From: Verrucomicrobium sp. BvORR106
GTDB lineage: Bacteria; Verrucomicrobiota; Verrucomicrobiia; Verrucomicrobiales; Verrucomicrobiaceae
Length of the DNA: 64,000 nt
Direction: 5' to 3'
NCBI RefSeq assembly: GCF_000739655.1
Contig: NZ_BATR01000114.1
Coordinates: 122,176-186,175 of the forward strand
Shown here: positions 43,237-51,509 of the stretch, piece after piece
Numbering within the stretch: the first letter of the stretch is position 1
How the letters are laid out: the number at the start of each line of letters is the position of its first letter
Notes under the pieces: generated by a model
The model's input: only the letters and a program-made list of their open reading frames with translations
Database searches by the model: none
Told to the model about the DNA's origin: nothing
Translations under genes and position numbers: made by a program

Positions 43237-44637
43237 TCACAAGTGAACTTCTTGATGCAGGTGGGCGATCTCCGTCTGGCTCTGGGGGTGAGCCGTGGCG
43301 AGGGCGGCCTGAAGGGCGCTGGCCCGCTCACGCTCGCCATGCACCAGGAAGACCCGCGTCTTCGGCCCGCTCATTCTGTCGAACCAAGCCAGCAACTCGT
43401 CGTGGTCGGCGTGACCGGAGAAGGAGTCCAGGATCTCGATGCGGGCCCGCACGTTAAACTCATCGCCCAGGATGCTCACCTTGCGGGCACCGTTGCGCAG
43501 CTTCCAGCCCAGGGTGTCCTCGGCACAATACCCGACAAAGAGGATGGTGGTGGACGGGTGCTCGATGTGCGTGCGCAGATGATGCAGGATGCGGCCGGAC
43601 TCACACATGCCGGAGGCGGCGATGATGACGGCGGGCTCCTTCACTTGATTCAGCGCCTTGGACTCGGTCGCCTCACGGATGAAGCGCAGGCCTTCGAAGC
43701 CAAAGGGGTTGCGCTTTTCAAAGAGGAACTTGTACACCTCCTCATTGAAGCACTCCGGGTGCAGGCGGAAGACCTCCGTGGCACTGACGGCCAGAGGGCT
43801 GTCCACAAAGGTGGGCAGGGCGGGGAAGCAGTTCTGCTCCCGCAGCTTGTTCATGGAATAGAGGAGCTGCTGGGTGCGCTCCACGGCGAAGGCGGGGATG
43901 AGGACCTTCCCATCGCGGGCCACGGTCTCATTGATGATGCGGCAGATGTGGTCATCGCTGGCCATCTCCATCTCGTGCTTCCGCCCGCCGTAGGTGCTCT
44001 CCATGATGACGTAGTCCACGTCCTGGGCAGCGGTCGGGGGATTGAGGAGATCACTCTTCGGCCTGCCTACGTCTCCCGAGAAGAGCAGGCGGGATTTGCG
44101 CCCCGTCTCCCGGTCGTCGATGTCCAGGATCACCTGGGCGGCACCGAGGATGTGGCCAGCATCGATGAAGGTGAGCTTCACGCCATCTGCGATGAGCATG
44201 GGGCGCTCATAGCCGATGGTGACGAACTGCCGGAGGCACAGCTCGGCGTCCATCCGGTTGTACATGGGCTCCAGAGGCGGCAGGCCGCGGGGTTCGCGTT
44301 TGCGATTGAGCCAGCGCACGTCTGACTCCTGAATGTGGGCGGAGTCCGGCAGCATCACCGCGCAGAGATCGCGCGTGGCATCGGTGGAGAAGATGTTCCC
44401 GCGGTAGCCCTGGCGGGTGAGATTGGGCAGGTTCCCGCTGTGGTCGATGTGGGCGTGGGAAAGGACCACGGCATCGATCGTCTTGGGATCGAAGGGGAAG
44501 TGCTGGTTCCGCTCGAAGGCCTCCTGACGGCGGCCTTGATAAAGACCGCAGTCCAGGAGGATGCGCTGCCCGTTGATCTCGAGCAGATGCTGGGAGCCCG
44601 TCGTGGTCTCCGCCGCGCCGTGAAAGGTGATTTTCAT
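43237..44637 (-). CDS. MBL-fold beta-CASP RNA exonuclease/endonuclease
   Basis: A 466-aa metallo-beta-lactamase-fold nuclease of the CPSF73/Ysh1 type (COG1236). The Zn ligands are in VVLSHAHIDHSGNLP (motif II, HxHxDH), with GHILGAAQVILDI and LFSGDVGRP further on. The beta-CASP insert (about 210-390) has ESTYGGRKH and PAFAVERTQQLLY. The last motifs are ASGMCESGRILHHL and SGHADHDELLAWF. No KH domain is present. Such bacterial proteins are predicted to process RNA, but targets are rarely known. The start MKITFHGAAETTTGSQHLLE fits the family. Translation order with the downstream GT4 gene suggests one transcript. Confidence 0.9.
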   Translation of the reverse strand: MKITFHGAAETTTGSQHLLEINGQRILLDCGLYQGRRQEAFERNQHFPFDPKTIDAVVLSHAHIDHSGNLPNLTRQGYRGNIFSTDATRDLCAVMLPDSAHIQESDVRWLNRKREPRGLPPLEPMYNRMDAELCLRQFVTIGYERPMLIADGVKLTFIDAGHILGAAQVILDIDDRETGRKSRLLFSGDVGRPKSDLLNPPTAAQDVDYVIMESTYGGRKHEMEMASDDHICRIINETVARDGKVLIPAFAVERTQQLLYSMNKLREQNCFPALPTFVDSPLAVSATEVFRLHPECFNEEVYKFLFEKRNPFGFEGLRFIREATESKALNQVKEPAVIIAASGMCESGRILHHLRTHIEHPSTTILFVGYCAEDTLGWKLRNGARKVSILGDEFNVRARIEILDSFSGHADHDELLAWFDRMSGPKTRVFLVHGERERASALQAALATAHPQSQTEIAHLHQEVHL

Positions 44638-44685
44638 GAGGAAGGAGGGACTGGACGGGCTCGATGTGGGGCAGAGAAGGGGATG

Positions 44686-44716
44686 GAGGGGAGAATCGAA
44701 CTCCCGACCAAGGGCT
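44686..44716 (-). repeat. 31-nt tRNA-Met fragment, inverted copy
   Basis: On the minus strand this is identical to nucleotides 45745-45775 of the tRNA-Met gene, covering the 3' side of the anticodon stem, the variable loop, the whole T arm and three acceptor bases. It even shares the unusual G39. It overlaps the last two stop-codon bases of the sugar isomerase gene (44715-44717). It is not a full tRNA, as no D arm or anticodon follows. Confidence 0.85.
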
Positions 44717-45530
44717 ATGCGGCCATCACTTGCTTGAGGTAGGCGATGCTCTTCTCGGCGATCACCTTGGGCCCCATCGTATAGTCGAAGACCTCGGTGC
44801 TCAGCCAGCCATTGTAGCCGACCTCGCGCAGGGCGGCGATGATGGGCTCATACTTCACCTCGCCCATGCCGGGGCCGAGGAGGTTGGGATCATTGGTGTG
44901 GAAGTGAATGAACCAGTCCTTGCTCTGGCGGATGATGTCCGGGATCGGGGTGCTCTCATCGCTCATGGCCTTCACATCCAGGTGCAGCTTGCAGCCCGGG
45001 TGATCCACGGCCTTGCAGAAGTCGATGCCCTCTGCGGCGGTGTTCATGAAGTTGGTCTCCTTCCGGCCCAGCGGCTCCATGGCCAGGACGGCACCGTTTT
45101 CCCAGGCGACCTCAGCCACCCCGCGAACGACGTCCACGGCGCGCTTGAAGGACTCCTGCGCGTCCCAGTCCGGCTGCAGGTTGCGGGCCTTGGGGCTGCC
45201 CCAGACCATCACCTTGCCACCCAGCGCTCCGCAGAAGCGGCCCAGATGCTGGCCGAACTTGAGCACGTCCTTGCGCAGCATCGCATCCGGCGTGGTCATG
45301 CTGAACCACGTGGGGCGGGTGAGGAGCCAGTGCAGGCCGATGATTTCCAGCCCAAAGGACTGGGCGATCCGCACCAGCCGGGTGGCATCCGCCAGGGTCA
45401 GGTCGCGAGGGTCTTCCTTCAGAGTGAAAGGGGCCAGTTCCAGCCCCTGGTAGCCACAGGCTGCCGCATCTTCACACACCTTTTCAAAAGGTGCATTGCC
45501 CCAGTGTTCATTGCAGATCGCAAAACGCAT
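44715..45530 (-). CDS. Sugar phosphate isomerase/epimerase (xylose isomerase-like TIM barrel)
   Basis: A 271-aa single-domain TIM barrel of the AP-endonuclease-2/hydroxypyruvate isomerase-like family. The likely metal ligands are Glu in AVLAMEPLGRKETNF, Asp in CKLHLDVKAMSDE, His in WFIHFHTNDPN and Glu in WLSTEVFDYT. The start MRFAICNEHWGNAPFEKVCE is chosen because upstream codons look non-coding. Members isomerise or epimerise ketoses or inositols; the substrate is not readable. The gene is flanked by inverted 31-nt tRNA-Met sequences, which suggests a rearrangement around it. Confidence 0.87.
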   Translation of the reverse strand: MRFAICNEHWGNAPFEKVCEDAAACGYQGLELAPFTLKEDPRDLTLADATRLVRIAQSFGLEIIGLHWLLTRPTWFSMTTPDAMLRKDVLKFGQHLGRFCGALGGKVMVWGSPKARNLQPDWDAQESFKRAVDVVRGVAEVAWENGAVLAMEPLGRKETNFMNTAAEGIDFCKAVDHPGCKLHLDVKAMSDESTPIPDIIRQSKDWFIHFHTNDPNLLGPGMGEVKYEPIIAALREVGYNGWLSTEVFDYTMGPKVIAEKSIAYLKQVMAA

Positions 45531-45708
45531 GGAACTGCTTCTATACGAGCGCGGGAGGGAAGGCAACTGTTCCCCATGATGAATGCACCAAAGGTCCGGC
45601 TCACGGAGGGGCGGGAAGCAGAAACTTTTGAGCAAAAAACATGTCGGATTGGTTGACAATTCCGGCCGCCTGCATAACCTCACACTCCCGCGAATAACCA
45701 ATACTCAT

Positions 45709-45783
45709 GGCAGGGTAGCTCAGCGGTAGAGCAGGGGACTCATAAGCCCTTGGTCGGGAGTTCGATTCTCCCCTCTGCCACCA
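45709..45783 (+). tRNA. tRNA-Met (CAT), elongator type
   Basis: 75 nt including an encoded CCA. Acceptor GGCAGGG pairs with CTCTGCC (one G-U), D arm GCTC-AGCGGTA-GAGC, anticodon loop CTCATAA with CAT at 45741-45743, T arm GGGAG-TTCGATT-CTCCC, discriminator A. The closing pair of the anticodon stem is A31-G39 (45738/45746), a mismatch where A-U is usual. A CAU anticodon could also be tRNA-Ile2 after lysidine modification. The initiator is unlikely because 1-72 is a G-C pair and the three G-C pairs below the anticodon loop are absent. Confidence 0.95.
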
Positions 45784-45929
45784 CTTTTTTCATAAGTGGG
45801 AAGGCGCCGGAATGGCGATGAAAAAATCCCGCGCGATAGATTTGGCCTGAAGGCTGAAGCTGCCGGAAGTTTTGCGATGTGCCAGACGCTGAGACAGGTA
45901 TAGTGCTGGGCTGCCAAGGAACCCAAGGG

Positions 45930-46130
45930 GATCACCTTGGAGGTGTTGATGGCGGTGAGGAGGAAGCGGATGCTGTCGGCCTTCCCACCTGATTGTCCTC
46001 TGCGGAGGTACCCAACGTTGACTCGCTTAGGGCTCGTCCAACGTTGGGCTGTGTTAGAGATCCCCGCTGGGGATCAGCTTCGAACTGGGGCGGGCATTTC
46101 CAGGTGGTTCCTTGGCGCCCACCCCAAAAA
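45930..46130 (+). repeat. Dispersed modular repeat, copy D
   Basis: Block 2 (GGTGTTGATGGCGGTGAGGA ... CTGTCGGCCTTCCCACCTGA), block 3 (AACGTTGACTCGCTTAGGGC / CGTCCAACGTTGGGCTGTG) and the terminal block GATCCCCGCTGGGGATCAGC with GGTGGTTCCTTGGCG. It fills most of the 45784-46152 spacer, where no gene is seen. Confidence 0.78.
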
Positions 46131-46152
46131 GCGCGTGAATGGTCTGTTGTCT

Positions 46153-46914
46153 CTACTGCGGCGCGTTGTGCCGGGCGATTTCATAGACCCGCAGGGTGCG
46201 CTTGCCGCCATCTGAGGAGTCGTACTTGCGGGTGCCGTCGCGATTGGCCTGAATGCAGAACTCGTCCTGATCGGCCACGTCTTTGGGGAGATTGCCAGTG
46301 AGGACCACAAGGGTGCCGGTGGGCCACATGCCCGCGGCGGACATAACCACGGGTACAGCCGCTCCGGCTGCGATAGACTGGGGGTCGAGGGTGGGCGGGC
46401 GTTCGGACATCTTTTCGGCCACGAGGAAGTCTTCCTCGACCGAGACAACGCGCACGTTGATGATCTCGGTGTCCACTTTCATGGCCTCACGGCTGATCCA
46501 GGTCATGCCGACGGGGCGCAGCTTGGGGCGGCTCTTTTCCAGGCGGGCCATTTCTGCGTCGTAGAGGAGCTTGCGATCCTTTTCCGCCCGGGCGGTGGCA
46601 TCGAGTGAGGCGGAGTCCTGCGAGTTCCGGTAAGCCTGGGCCGCAGTGGCATCGTAGTTGATCGCCTTCTGCCAATCCTCTGGCATGTGCTCGTACGGGA
46701 CCTTGGCCGTGCCCGCGGAGTGGGAGACCCTGACGCCATCCGGTTCGATCTTGGTGACCGTGCAGTTCAGCAGGGTGATGGTGCCCCCTGGTTTGGGGAA
46801 GGTGATAGAAGCCGCCGTGGCTCCCTCCTGGGCTTGGGCCATGCCAGCGGCTGAGAGGCAGGCGATGGTGACGGTGAAGACAACGGGCACCAAGAGACGG
46901 TGAAGAGACTTCAT
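46153..46914 (-). CDS. Secreted hypothetical protein
   Basis: A 253-aa protein with a clear signal peptide (MKSLHRLLVPVVFTVTIACL, cleavage near AQAQ-EG). Residues about 36-85 (FPKPGGTITLLNCTVTKIEP, then DGVRVSHSAGTAKVPYEHMP) are a small beta-rich segment that, to my recollection, recurs in Verrucomicrobia exported proteins. A charged helical middle (95-140) and a C-terminal domain with VDTEIINVRVVSVEEDFLVA and PTGTLVVLTGNLPKDVADQD follow. I do not recognise a named family and infer no function beyond export. It stands alone between repeat-rich spacers. Confidence 0.75.
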   Translation of the reverse strand: MKSLHRLLVPVVFTVTIACLSAAGMAQAQEGATAASITFPKPGGTITLLNCTVTKIEPDGVRVSHSAGTAKVPYEHMPEDWQKAINYDATAAQAYRNSQDSASLDATARAEKDRKLLYDAEMARLEKSRPKLRPVGMTWISREAMKVDTEIINVRVVSVEEDFLVAEKMSERPPTLDPQSIAAGAAVPVVMSAAGMWPTGTLVVLTGNLPKDVADQDEFCIQANRDGTRKYDSSDGGKRTLRVYEIARHNAPQ

Positions 46915-47275
46915 GGGAGTTTGGGGGAGAGGCCGGAGTGTGCGGTTACGCCTTTGGACGCAGTTCAGCCTGTGGGTATTCAGGTGATTTTACGTCATTT
47001 TTTGACCCGCTCTGCGGGAGACGCAAGCCCGCTTCGCGGGAGACACAAGACTGGAAGACACAAGACGCAAGACTTGAGCTGGCGCATGGGAGGGTAGGCC
47101 GGGCTTTGGGACACCATGCACACCCTTTTTGGTAGTTTGCCGATATAGGGGCCTCGCGAGCACGGTTTCATGCGGGGGCAGAATGAGGCTGGAGACGTGG
47201 CGCGAGGGTGGAGATGGCAGACGCTTTGGTTAGTGCCTGCCAGGGAACCTTGGGGGGCGAAATGCCGTCTGGGGA

Positions 47276-47545
47276 TTTCTCAAAACAGCCTTGTCCAGAG
47301 GAGCTTGGGGAGCGCACGCATCTTGCGTGCTGTTCGCGGCATCTTGCCGGGAACGTCAGGCAGCGTGGGGCCTCGTGAGGCGCAACCAAGAAGTCGTGCC
47401 ACATCGCATTCGAGAGACGTGGAGGTGTTGGTGGCGGTGGGAGGGAGAGGATGATGGCGGCCTCTACACCTGAGTAGCATCGCTGGACGGCACCCAACGT
47501 AGACTCGCTGGAAGCTCGTCAACGTTGGGCTTGTAGCCCCATCCT
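47276..47545 (+). repeat. Dispersed modular repeat, copy E
   Basis: The fullest copy and very close to copy A: block 1 (GCACGCATCTTGCGTGCTGT, CGGCATCTTGCCGGGAACGT), block 2 (GGAGGTGTTGGTGGCGGTGG) and block 3 (CCAACGTAGACTCGCTGGAA, CGTCAACGTTGGGCTTGTAG). Confidence 0.8.
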
Positions 47546-47654
47546 CTTCGAGGAAGAGCTTCGACTGAGTGCGTGGAGGGCGTCGGTTCCTTGGCGGCCA
47601 CCCCCCAAAGAGAGCGCGATTGGGATAGGTGGCAAGGAACCGCCTCTGGCTCAG

Positions 47655-47930
47655 CCCTCAGTAAGTCCCCTCAGAGGATTTGGGCCTGAAAGGCCCACAG
47701 AGCCCAGCCCAGGGGCAAAGGCCACGAAGTGGACGGAGACCCTGGGTGCCTCCAAAGAGGATGATCAGGTGGGAAGGCCGACAGCATCTGCTTCCTCCCC
47801 GCCGCTATCAACATCTCCACGTCGGTTGGACCTGATGTCATGCGCTGACTGACGTTCGCGGCAAGATGCCGCGAACAGCACGCAGGGATGCGTGCGCTCC
47901 CCGAGCTTCCCAGGCACTTGCCCAAGTGGG
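47655..47930 (-). repeat. Dispersed modular repeat, copy F (inverted)
   Basis: The minus-strand copy. 47655-47757 matches block 3 of copy B (CTCAGAGGATTTGGGCCTGA, AGGCCACGAAGTGGACGGAG). Block 2 follows (AGGTGGGAAGGCCGACAGCA), then block 1 (TGACGTTCGCGGCAAGATGC, GAACAGCACGCAGGGATGCG). With copy E it makes another head-to-head inverted pair. Confidence 0.8.
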
Positions 47931-47969
47931 TCGATGGCCGCAAGGCCGTAGCCTGTACGATTCCTTCAA

Positions 47970-49100
47970 GTGAATGGCTCAGACGGGTACTTTGCGACAC
48001 CATCGACACCCTTTTTGGTAGTTCACCGAAATAGAGAGGGGGTGCTTTTTTGGCGTAACTCGGAAATATGGTGTCGATGGTGTCGCAAAGCGGGATCTGA
48101 GTTGCCCTGTGCAGTAAGCCGCCAGCAGCGTGATGAGGAGTCAGTGGGTCTGGGGTGATTGTCATCAATCCCTCCGGCCACTGACCGACGGGGACCGTCG
48201 GACTACTCCTGCAGCGTCGCTATGGGTGTAGTCCGGATGTGCCATCCGGCTCAGTCGCTGCGGGTAGGTAGGAGCAAGTGGCCGATAGGTCGGATTTGCA
48301 AGCAGCGTGTCAGCTTGGGTGAATGGCTCAGACGGGTACTTTGCGACACCATCGACACCCTTTTTGGTAGTTCACAGAAATAGAGAGGGGGTGCTTTTTT
48401 GGTGTAACTTGGAAATATGGTGTCGATGGTGTCGCAGAGAGGGATAGCTTGCCCCGTGCAATCAGCCGTCAGCAGCGTGATGAGGAGTCAGTGGGTGTGG
48501 GATGATTGCCATCAATCCCTCCGCTTACTGACCGACGGGGACCGTCGGACTACTCCTGCAGCGCCGCTATGGGTGTAGTCCGGATGTGCCATCCGGCTCA
48601 GTCGCTGGGCGTAGGGAGGGATCAGCTCTCAGACGGGGTGCTTTGCGACACCATCGACACCTTTTTTGGTAGTTCACCGAGATAGAGAGGGGGTGCTTTT
48701 TTGGCGTAACTTGGAAAAAGGGTGTCGATGGTGTCGCAGAGGGGGATTGTTTGCCTCGTGCAGTAAGCCGCCAGCGGCGTGATGAGGAGTCAGTGGGTGT
48801 GGGATGATTGCCATCAATCCCTCCGCTTACTGACCGACGGGGACCGTCGGACTACTCCTGCAGCGCCGCTATGGGTGTAGTCCGGATGTGCCATCCGGCT
48901 CAGTCGCCGCGGGTAGGTGGGAGCAAGTGGCCAGTCTGTAGGATTTGCAGGCAACGCGTCAGCTTGGGTGAATGGCTCAGACGGGTACTCCATAACACCA
49001 TCAACACCCTTTTTGGTAGTTCACAGGAATAGAGAGGGGGTCTTTTTTGGCGTAAGTTGGAAATATGGTGTTGATGGTGATATGGAGAGGGTGCTCAACA
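47970..49100. repeat. Tandem structured repeat, four hairpin copies
   Basis: Units of about 300-350 bp begin at 47970, 48319, about 48621 and 48969; the last is cut after the hairpin. Each has a 20-bp inverted repeat around a 59-61-nt loop: arms 47991-48010/48070-48089, 48340-48359/48419-48438, 48642-48661/48721-48740 and 48989-49008/49067-49086. The loop is conserved (CTTTTTGGTAGTTCAC ... GAGAGGGGGT ... TTTTTTGGNGTAA). In copy 4 six arm positions differ from copy 1 with matching changes in both arms, and one pair is lost. Units 1-3 also carry CCGACGGGGACCGTCGG, CCGGATGTGCCATCCGG and an outer GGACTAC/GTAGTCC pair. Structured RNA or a DNA hairpin element are both possible. Confidence 0.85.
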
Positions 49101-49286
49101 CGACCTCATGGGACGTTTGTACGGGACCGGGACAAGAATGTCCCTTCCTCCTTTTACCGAGTCGTTTTGACTGCCCAGCCCCTCCCAGATGCCAGCTCCA
49201 GTCTTGCGTCTTGTCTCCAGCGAAGCGTGTGAACTAAAGATTGAATCGCATCGGGTTACCAAGTCTCATGAGGTTGGAGCAAATCG

Positions 49287-51452
49287 ATGGGTTCCACCTT
49301 GTCGTCGTTCATGGGCTACGCCATTTCACAACTCAAAGGTCGATGGATCGGCGCGGTTCTTTGGCTCTGCTGCCTGCCAGCATTCGCACAGGAGGTGCCG
49401 CAGGTGCTCACTGAGTGCGCGGCCATCCGGTCTCTGCCACGGGAGGTGGCGGCGCAGGGGCGTCCGGTGCAGCTGCGGGGTGTGGTGATGTTTTGCTACC
49501 GGAAGAAGGACGGGGCGATGGTGGTGCAGAATGGGGGCGTGGGCATCTATGTGCACGGCCTGAGGGTGCCGGATGCATCCTTGCCGGGCTGGCTGGCGCG
49601 GGGCACGGTGATCGAGCTGACGGGCGTGACGGAGGCGGGGAATTTCGCGCCCGTAATTCAGGCGCAGAAGATTCGTGTGCTGGGCACGGAGCCCCTGCCG
49701 GTGCCTGCGCCAGTTAGTTTCTCTGAACTGCTGGACGGGAAATGGGACTGCCAGTTGGTCCGGCTGCGCGGGGTGGTGCAATCTGTGGAGGAGCGACCGA
49801 ATGACGCTGAGCGCGTGCGGCTGGAGCTCACGGCCAATGGCGGACGCATCACGGTGAATGTGCTGGAGTCCCTGCCCGATTTGCCTCGGCTCGTGGATGC
49901 GGAGGTGGAGGTGGAGGGCGTGAACTTCACGTACTTCAACAACCGGAGGGAACTGGTGGGAGCTCGCGTGCAGGTGATGAATGCAGGCGATGTGCGCGTG
50001 CTGAAGCGCGGGCCGGAGGATCCGTTTGCGGTGCCGGAGCTGCACCTTTCCACCCTGCGACCCTTCTCGCCCAGCGGGGTGACGTATCATCGACGTCGCT
50101 GCACCGGTACGGTGACGCTGGCGCGGCCGGGGCAGTTTTTCTATCTGCAGGAGGGTGGGCGCGGCGTGCGGGTAGAGACGCGTGATCAGACCCCGCTCCA
50201 GCCTGGCGACCGTGTGGAGGCGTCAGGGTTCGTCGAGGTGGGGGATCACTTTGGCAAGTTGCGGGAGGCAGTGGTGCGGAAGGTGGGAGTCGCCCCGCGA
50301 CCTGAGCCCCTTCAGATCCAGCGCAAGCGGGTACTTGGCACGAACCTGCCGGGCAGCGAAACGGACGCAGACGATGTGGATGGGCTCTATGCAACACTGC
50401 AAGGGCGGCTGGAGAAGGTGGACCTCTCTGACGCTGAAGGGCCGCGACTGCTGGTGGAAAGCGAAGGGCGATTGGTCTCGGCGACGCTCGGCAGAGACAC
50501 GCCACCGGCGGCGCTGGGGCGGTTCGAGCCCGGGAGCGAAGTGCGGATCGATGGGGTGATCCGCGTCGAGCTGGCGTCAGGATGGCCGGCACAGGATTTT
50601 CCGCGCCCGGTGAACTTCCGCCTCTATGTCCACGGGCCGGGGGACGTCCAGCTTGTGCGTGCTGCGCCGTGGTGGACGCCACAACGGCTCTGGTTGCTGC
50701 TGGGAGGCATCTGCACGGTGTTGGCGGTAACTCTGGGGTGGAACTGGCTGCTGCGCCGCCGCGTGGAGCAGCGGGGCTCCCAGCTGGCTCAGGAGATGAG
50801 CGCCCGGCGTGAGGCGGCGGTGGAGTTCGATGCGACCCTGCGTGAGCGTGAGAGGCTGGCGGCGGACCTGCATGACAGCCTGGAGCAGTCCCTCACCGGC
50901 ATGGCGCTCCAGCTGGAGGCAACCGAGGCGCTGCAAAGAGAAGCCCCCGCCCGCAGTGCGCAGCATCTGGGCCTGGCGCGGCAACTCCTGACCCGCAGCC
51001 GGGAGGAGGTACGCCGATCCGTGTGGAATCTGCGCTCCCAGGCGCTGGACAACCGCTCCCTGGCGGATGCTCTGCGCGAGACGGCGGCAGGCTTTGCCGA
51101 AGGGCAGGCGCTCCGCATCGAGGTGGCGAGCGAGGGGGCTGCCCGCCCCCTGCCTGATGTTATTGCCGGGAACCTGCTGCTGCTGGCGCGTGAGGCCCTG
51201 ACAAACGCCATCAAGCACGGCGCGGCGAGGAACATCAAGGTCAGCGTGGTCTACCACGCGGCAGACGTGGAGGTCGCGGTGAAGGACGATGGCAAGGGGT
51301 TCGACCCCGGCAATCACCCCGGACCCCGGGACGGGCACTTCGGCCTGCAGGGGATGCGGGAGCGGATGAAGCGGCTCAATGGTACGCTGGCCATTACCAG
51401 CACTCCAGGGCAGGGGACGCGCGTCTCTGCCACGGTGCCAGTTGCACCCTAG
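49287..51452 (+). CDS. NarL-type sensor histidine kinase with predicted OB-fold-like periplasmic sensor
   Basis: A 721-aa membrane kinase. The signal segment or first membrane helix (about 17-35, GRWIGAVLWLCCLPAFAQ) is followed by a 420-residue beta-rich periplasmic region with repeated OB-fold-like units (VQLRGVVMFCYRKKDGAMVV; LVRLRGVVQSVEERPNDAER; RCTGTVTLARPGQFFYLQEG). The second membrane helix is at about 470-490 (LWLLLGGICTVLAVTLGWNW). The HisKA_3 domain has His in LAADLHDSLEQSLTGMALQL, and the HATPase has LAREALTNAIKHGAA and DDGKGFDP. The start at 49287 has GGAG eight bases upstream. It converges on the response regulator at 51510, its probable partner. The signal is unknown. Confidence 0.9.
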   Translation: MGSTLSSFMGYAISQLKGRWIGAVLWLCCLPAFAQEVPQVLTECAAIRSLPREVAAQGRPVQLRGVVMFCYRKKDGAMVVQNGGVGIYVHGLRVPDASLPGWLARGTVIELTGVTEAGNFAPVIQAQKIRVLGTEPLPVPAPVSFSELLDGKWDCQLVRLRGVVQSVEERPNDAERVRLELTANGGRITVNVLESLPDLPRLVDAEVEVEGVNFTYFNNRRELVGARVQVMNAGDVRVLKRGPEDPFAVPELHLSTLRPFSPSGVTYHRRRCTGTVTLARPGQFFYLQEGGRGVRVETRDQTPLQPGDRVEASGFVEVGDHFGKLREAVVRKVGVAPRPEPLQIQRKRVLGTNLPGSETDADDVDGLYATLQGRLEKVDLSDAEGPRLLVESEGRLVSATLGRDTPPAALGRFEPGSEVRIDGVIRVELASGWPAQDFPRPVNFRLYVHGPGDVQLVRAAPWWTPQRLWLLLGGICTVLAVTLGWNWLLRRRVEQRGSQLAQEMSARREAAVEFDATLRERERLAADLHDSLEQSLTGMALQLEATEALQREAPARSAQHLGLARQLLTRSREEVRRSVWNLRSQALDNRSLADALRETAAGFAEGQALRIEVASEGAARPLPDVIAGNLLLLAREALTNAIKHGAARNIKVSVVYHAADVEVAVKDDGKGFDPGNHPGPRDGHFGLQGMRERMKRLNGTLAITSTPGQGTRVSATVPVAP

Positions 51453-51509
51453 AACCGCGGGGTTGCTTCAGGCTGCCTTTCACCCGGGGCGCAGTGCTAC
51501 GGCGCAACA

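Larger units (their letters stand above)
47028..49226. mobile_element. 2.2-kb gene-free block with terminal inverted repeats
   Basis: Left end 47028-47096 (CGCTTCGCGGGAGACACAAG ... AAGACGCAAGACTTGAGCTG) and right end 49180-49226 (CCAGCTCCAGTCTTGCGTCT ... CAGCGAAGCG) are imperfect inverted repeats. 22 of 23 bases match across AAGACGCAAGACTTGAGCTGGC, plus CGCTTCGC-GGAGAC at the tips. The same ends bound the small element at 29891. Inside are modular repeats E and F, a solo half-hairpin (47104-47152) and the tandem hairpin array 47970-49100. It lacks any transposase or credible gene, so mobility is inferred from the ends alone. Confidence 0.5.

Noticed and set aside
44686..44716. A second tRNA gene on the minus strand
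   Set aside because: Only the T arm and adjacent bases are present; no D arm, anticodon or 5' acceptor strand can be formed.
44686..45775. Genomic island attL/attR pair at tRNA-Met
   Set aside because: The tRNA copies are inverted, not direct, and no integrase is present, so classical site-specific integration does not fit.
48159..49032. Two similar 74-codon frames (48159-48383 and 48808-49032) within the tandem repeat
   Set aside because: The similarity follows from the DNA repeat itself. The first starts at TTG, no ribosome site is present, and the intervening unit does not keep the frame.
47970..49100. CRISPR-like interpretation of the repeat array
   Set aside because: Units are 300 bp or more with no short spacers of uniform length, and no cas genes are near.
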